A program made the position numbers and the translations under genes. The notes under the pieces are model-generated. The model was not told where the DNA came from, made no database searches, and was given only the letters and a program-made list of their open reading frames with translations. DNA of 64,000 bases, taken from the NCBI RefSeq assembly GCF_017922435.1, contig NZ_VDEZ01000004.1:1-64000 (forward strand), in the 5' to 3' direction. Of this stretch, positions 61,773-64,000 are shown piece by piece; within the stretch, counting starts at the first letter, position 1, and each line of letters begins with the position of its first letter. The DNA comes from Thalassospira sp. ER-Se-21-Dark. Lineage in GTDB: Bacteria; Pseudomonadota; Alphaproteobacteria; Rhodospirillales; Thalassospiraceae.

Positions 61773-62546
61773 ATGTGTCGTTGGCTAAGCTATATCGGGG
61801 ACCCGGTTTATCTGGAAAAGCTGGTCTTTGAGCCGCGCCATTCGCTGGTCGAACAAAGCCTGCACGCCGAACAGGCCAAAACGCCGACCAATGGCGATGG
61901 CTTTGGCCTTGGCTGGTATGACGAGCGCCCGACACCGGGGCTTTATCGCGAAATCCTGCCCGCCTGGAATGATCCGAACCTGCGATCGCTTGCCCATCAT
62001 ATCCGCTCCGGCCTTTTCTTTGCCCATGTCCGCGCCTCGACCGGCACCCACACCAGCCGCACCAATTGCCACCCGTTTTCCAACGGCCAGTATCTTTTTA
62101 TGCATAACGGCCAGATTGGTGATTATCCGCTGGTGCGCCGATCCCTGGAAATGATGATCGAAGACGAATTTTACGAAGGCCGACAGGGCTCCACCGATAG
62201 CGAACTGATCTTTTGCCTGATGTTGACACTCGGCCTGCGCGATGATCCGCACCGTGCCATTCGCCGCACGATCGAGGTCGTTGAAAACGAAATGAAGGTG
62301 CGCGGTGCGACCTCACCGTTCCGTTTCACTGCCTGCCTGTCAAACGGCAAAAGCGTCTGCGCCATCCGCCACGCCAGCGACGATAAACCGCCATCACTTT
62401 ACTGGCGCAAACGCGATGATCACGTGATTGTCGTCTCTGAACCGCTTGATGCCGAAAGCGATAGCTGGAAGGCGGTTGCGCCCAACCACACCCTGCATGT
62501 CGAAGGTGACCTGACCATCAGCGAAGAGGCCACGCTTGTTTGCTGA
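61773..62546 (+). CDS. class II glutamine amidotransferase (YafJ-like)
   Basis: A 257-residue stand-alone Ntn-type glutaminase domain. After Met removal the N-terminal nucleophile is Cys2 (MCRWLSYIG). NGDGFGLGWYDE, HVRASTGTHTSRTNCHPFSNGQ and FMHNGQIGDY are the glutamine-site motifs of the YafJ/EgtC-like group. The ATG at 61773 is needed to place the Cys at position 2; the ATG at 61737 is rejected. Physiological acceptor unknown. It is convergent with the DeoR gene, the two stops being adjacent. Confidence 0.92.
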   Translation: MCRWLSYIGDPVYLEKLVFEPRHSLVEQSLHAEQAKTPTNGDGFGLGWYDERPTPGLYREILPAWNDPNLRSLAHHIRSGLFFAHVRASTGTHTSRTNCHPFSNGQYLFMHNGQIGDYPLVRRSLEMMIEDEFYEGRQGSTDSELIFCLMLTLGLRDDPHRAIRRTIEVVENEMKVRGATSPFRFTACLSNGKSVCAIRHASDDKPPSLYWRKRDDHVIVVSEPLDAESDSWKAVAPNHTLHVEGDLTISEEATLVC

Positions 62547-63329
62547 TTAAGACACCACAACAATCTGACTGCGTGCCTTGACCAGTGCGCGTTGCAGGGC
62601 ATCGCTTGGTGCGGTGTTGAGCAGTACCGTCTGAAAATCGCTGGCGTGGCCGTCACGGCAAAGGGCTTTGCGGCCAACCTTCTTCTCGTCGATCATCAGG
62701 ATCGCATGGTCGCAGCACGATACCAGTGCGCGTCTGGCGCGGACTTCATCCATATTGAAGTCCAGCAAATCACCTTCGTCACTCATGCCCCCCACGCTGA
62801 CAATCCCGAAATCGGCCCGCATGCTGCCGAAAAAATCCGCGCTGTCTGCGCCGATGATATCAAGGTCGCGGGTGCGGACCGTGCCACCGGCAAGGCGAAG
62901 CGTCACATTCGGTGCGTTTTGCAGGGCCATCACCACATGCAGATTGTTTGTGAGAACCGTTAAGTTGCGATGCGATGCCAGATGCTGGGCGGCGAGTTCG
63001 GCGGTGGTGCCGGTGCCAATCGCAATCGTGCAACCCTCCGGGATCAGGTCGGCGACCTTCACGGCAATCGCCATTTTGCCCGTCCGGTTCCAGACTTCAC
63101 GTTTTTCATAGGCCGAGTTATCCGGATCGGGGGCCGGGCCCGCCAGACCATGACGGCGAAACACGCGCCCCTGTTCATGCAGATCGCGCAAATCGGTGCG
63201 GATGGTCTGGACCGAGACGTTAAACCGGCGTGCCAGTTCCTCGACCGCCATAAAGCCGGTCGATTTGACAAGGGCGACGATGCGGTCGCGTCGGCGGTCA
63301 AGGGGCACTGCATCAGACGTTTTAGTCAC
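62547..63329 (-). CDS. DeoR/GlpR-family transcriptional regulator
   Basis: A 260-residue DeoR-type repressor. N-terminal HTH RRDRIVALVKSTGFMAVEEL then FNVSVQTIRTDLRDLHEQG; the sugar-phosphate-sensing domain has IAIGTGTTAELAAQHLA, VLTNNLHVVMAL and DEVRARRALVSCCDHAILM. It is divergent from the binding-protein gene at 63530, with palindromes in between, so it probably represses that transport operon and itself. The inducer is likely a phosphorylated sugar or glycerol-3-phosphate (family knowledge). Confidence 0.93.
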   Translation of the reverse strand: MTKTSDAVPLDRRRDRIVALVKSTGFMAVEELARRFNVSVQTIRTDLRDLHEQGRVFRRHGLAGPAPDPDNSAYEKREVWNRTGKMAIAVKVADLIPEGCTIAIGTGTTAELAAQHLASHRNLTVLTNNLHVVMALQNAPNVTLRLAGGTVRTRDLDIIGADSADFFGSMRADFGIVSVGGMSDEGDLLDFNMDEVRARRALVSCCDHAILMIDEKKVGRKALCRDGHASDFQTVLLNTAPSDALQRALVKARSQIVVVS

Positions 63330-63336
63330 GGCATTT

Positions 63337-63350
63337 CTTTCGTTCGAAAG
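63337..63350. promoter_or_regulatory. CTTTCG-N2-CGAAAG palindrome, candidate DeoR operator 1
   Basis: A 14-bp dyad with perfect 6-bp arms, 7 bp upstream of the DeoR regulator start codon. It shares its TTTCG/CGAAA arms with the site at 63488. Confidence 0.55.
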
Positions 63351-63487
63351 TTGTTATTTCGCTTGTGATCTAAGTATAGACAGGCCGAAACACTGCTGCA
63401 TAGCCCGGTTTTCCTATTGAAACATTTAATTCTTGGTGTTGTCACACAACTGAAATCGAAATCCCGATAGCTTCCGGATCGAAACAT

Positions 63488-63499
63488 TTTCGAACGAAA
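63488..63499. promoter_or_regulatory. TTTCG-N2-CGAAA palindrome, candidate DeoR operator 2
   Basis: A 12-bp dyad with perfect 5-bp arms, 30 bp upstream of the binding-protein gene start, matching operator 1 in arms and spacing. Confidence 0.55.
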
Positions 63500-63529
63500 C
63501 CTTCTTTCCGATCTATAGGGATGCCGATC

Positions 63530-64000
63530 ATGCGTAACGTTCTTCTTGCTGCGGTTGCCTCTGCCGCGATGATGCTGCCGGTTGTGGGGCAGGCTGCTGA
63601 AAAGCTGGTTCTTTATACCAGTCAGCCAAACAAGGATGCCCAGACCACTGTTGATGCCTTTATGGCTGCCAACCCCGATATTGAAGTTGAGTGGGTCCGT
63701 GATGGTACCACCAAACTGATGGCGAAACTGCGTGCGGAAATCGCTGCTGGCGACCCGCGCCCGGATGTTCTTCTGATTGCCGATACCGTGACTCTTGAAG
63801 GTCTCAAGCAGGAAGGTCAGCTGCAGGCCTATAAATCGGGCGAGGCAAGTGCCTATGAAGACGGTCTTTATGACGGTGAAGGCTATTACTATTCGACCAA
63901 GCTGATCACCAGCGGCATCGTTTACAACACCGCCGTTAAAGCCCCGACATCGTGGAAAGACCTTGCTGATCCGGCGGTGAAAAACCAGATCGCAATGCCA
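63530..64000 (+). CDS. ABC transporter substrate-binding protein, 3' end outside window
   Basis: The first 157 codons of a type II periplasmic binding protein. A signal peptide (MRNVLLAAVASAAMMLPVVG, cleaved after QAA) is followed by KLVLYTSQPNKDAQTTVDAF, typical of iron(III), phosphonate or sugar-phosphate binding proteins of the AfuA/FbpA/PhnS type. The ATG at 63530 has AGGG nine bases upstream; the in-frame ATG at 63521 has none. It is divergent from the DeoR regulator, which suggests an organophosphate or sugar-phosphate ligand rather than iron (inference). Confidence 0.9.
   Translation, partial: MRNVLLAAVASAAMMLPVVGQAAEKLVLYTSQPNKDAQTTVDAFMAANPDIEVEWVRDGTTKLMAKLRAEIAAGDPRPDVLLIADTVTLEGLKQEGQLQAYKSGEASAYEDGLYDGEGYYYSTKLITSGIVYNTAVKAPTSWKDLADPAVKNQIAMP

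Overview
The window reads as chromosome of a GC-rich alphaproteobacterium. Supporting signs are the rRNA operon tail in the order 5S then initiator tRNA-Met, a GTTC-N7-GTTC SOS operator in front of an imuA-imuB-dnaE2 cassette, a cyanide-insensitive type cydAB, and overall codon use. A marine Rhodospirillales such as Thalassospira is my best guess for the lineage; this is inference from gene content, not a database match.

Layout. 1-518: end of an rRNA operon (5S, tRNA-fMet) followed by scrambled fragments resembling the tRNA. 519-1406: ClpP-fold membrane protein. 1737-7098: an AT-richer accessory block, with a translationally coupled three-gene operon (GHKL ATPase plus two unknown proteins) facing a Dcm-type cytosine methyltransferase and a divergent Vsr endonuclease; this looks like a defence island. 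7184-18167: housekeeping and metabolism (katG, CDF transporter, dgoK-dgoA-SDR, small GIY-YIG protein, orphan Leu/Ile/Val-type binding lipoprotein, CDP-alcohol phosphatidyltransferase, Bax-like glucosaminidase, GNAT). 18286-24044: SOS mutagenesis cassette with its LexA operator. 24110-25036: an AT-rich GIY-YIG/DUF4357 gene. 25166-27990: cysDNC sulfate activation. 28341-31018: three paralogous membrane proteins. 31176-43700: aminotransferase, cydAB with a 40-residue DUF2474 subunit, a YeiE-like/YeiH pair, DUF779-aldehyde dehydrogenase under a sigma-54 promoter with a divergent AcoR-like activator, and asparagine synthase. 43979-51489: glpD, TfoX C-domain protein, Na/Pi symporter, GNAT, and a two-component system divergent from a His-rich periplasmic protein. 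51716-53020: class III nucleotide cyclase.

53028-61273 is the most striking region: an R-body (Reb) locus on the minus strand. Two long proteins of unknown function, a sigma factor with a long Pro-rich N-terminal extension, nine RebB-domain proteins and a small membrane protein follow each other in transcription order. Three of the RebB genes come from a tandem duplication with a period near 557 bp, and hairpins sit between several reb genes. A tRNA-Thr(CGT) borders the locus. The window ends with a class II glutamine amidotransferase and a DeoR-type regulator divergent from a binding-protein gene cut by the window edge.

The two best candidates for under-described biology are the reb locus with its own sigma factor and ancillary proteins, and the GHKL ATPase/unknown/unknown + Dcm + Vsr block. 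No CRISPR array, insertion sequence, transposase or integrase was seen.
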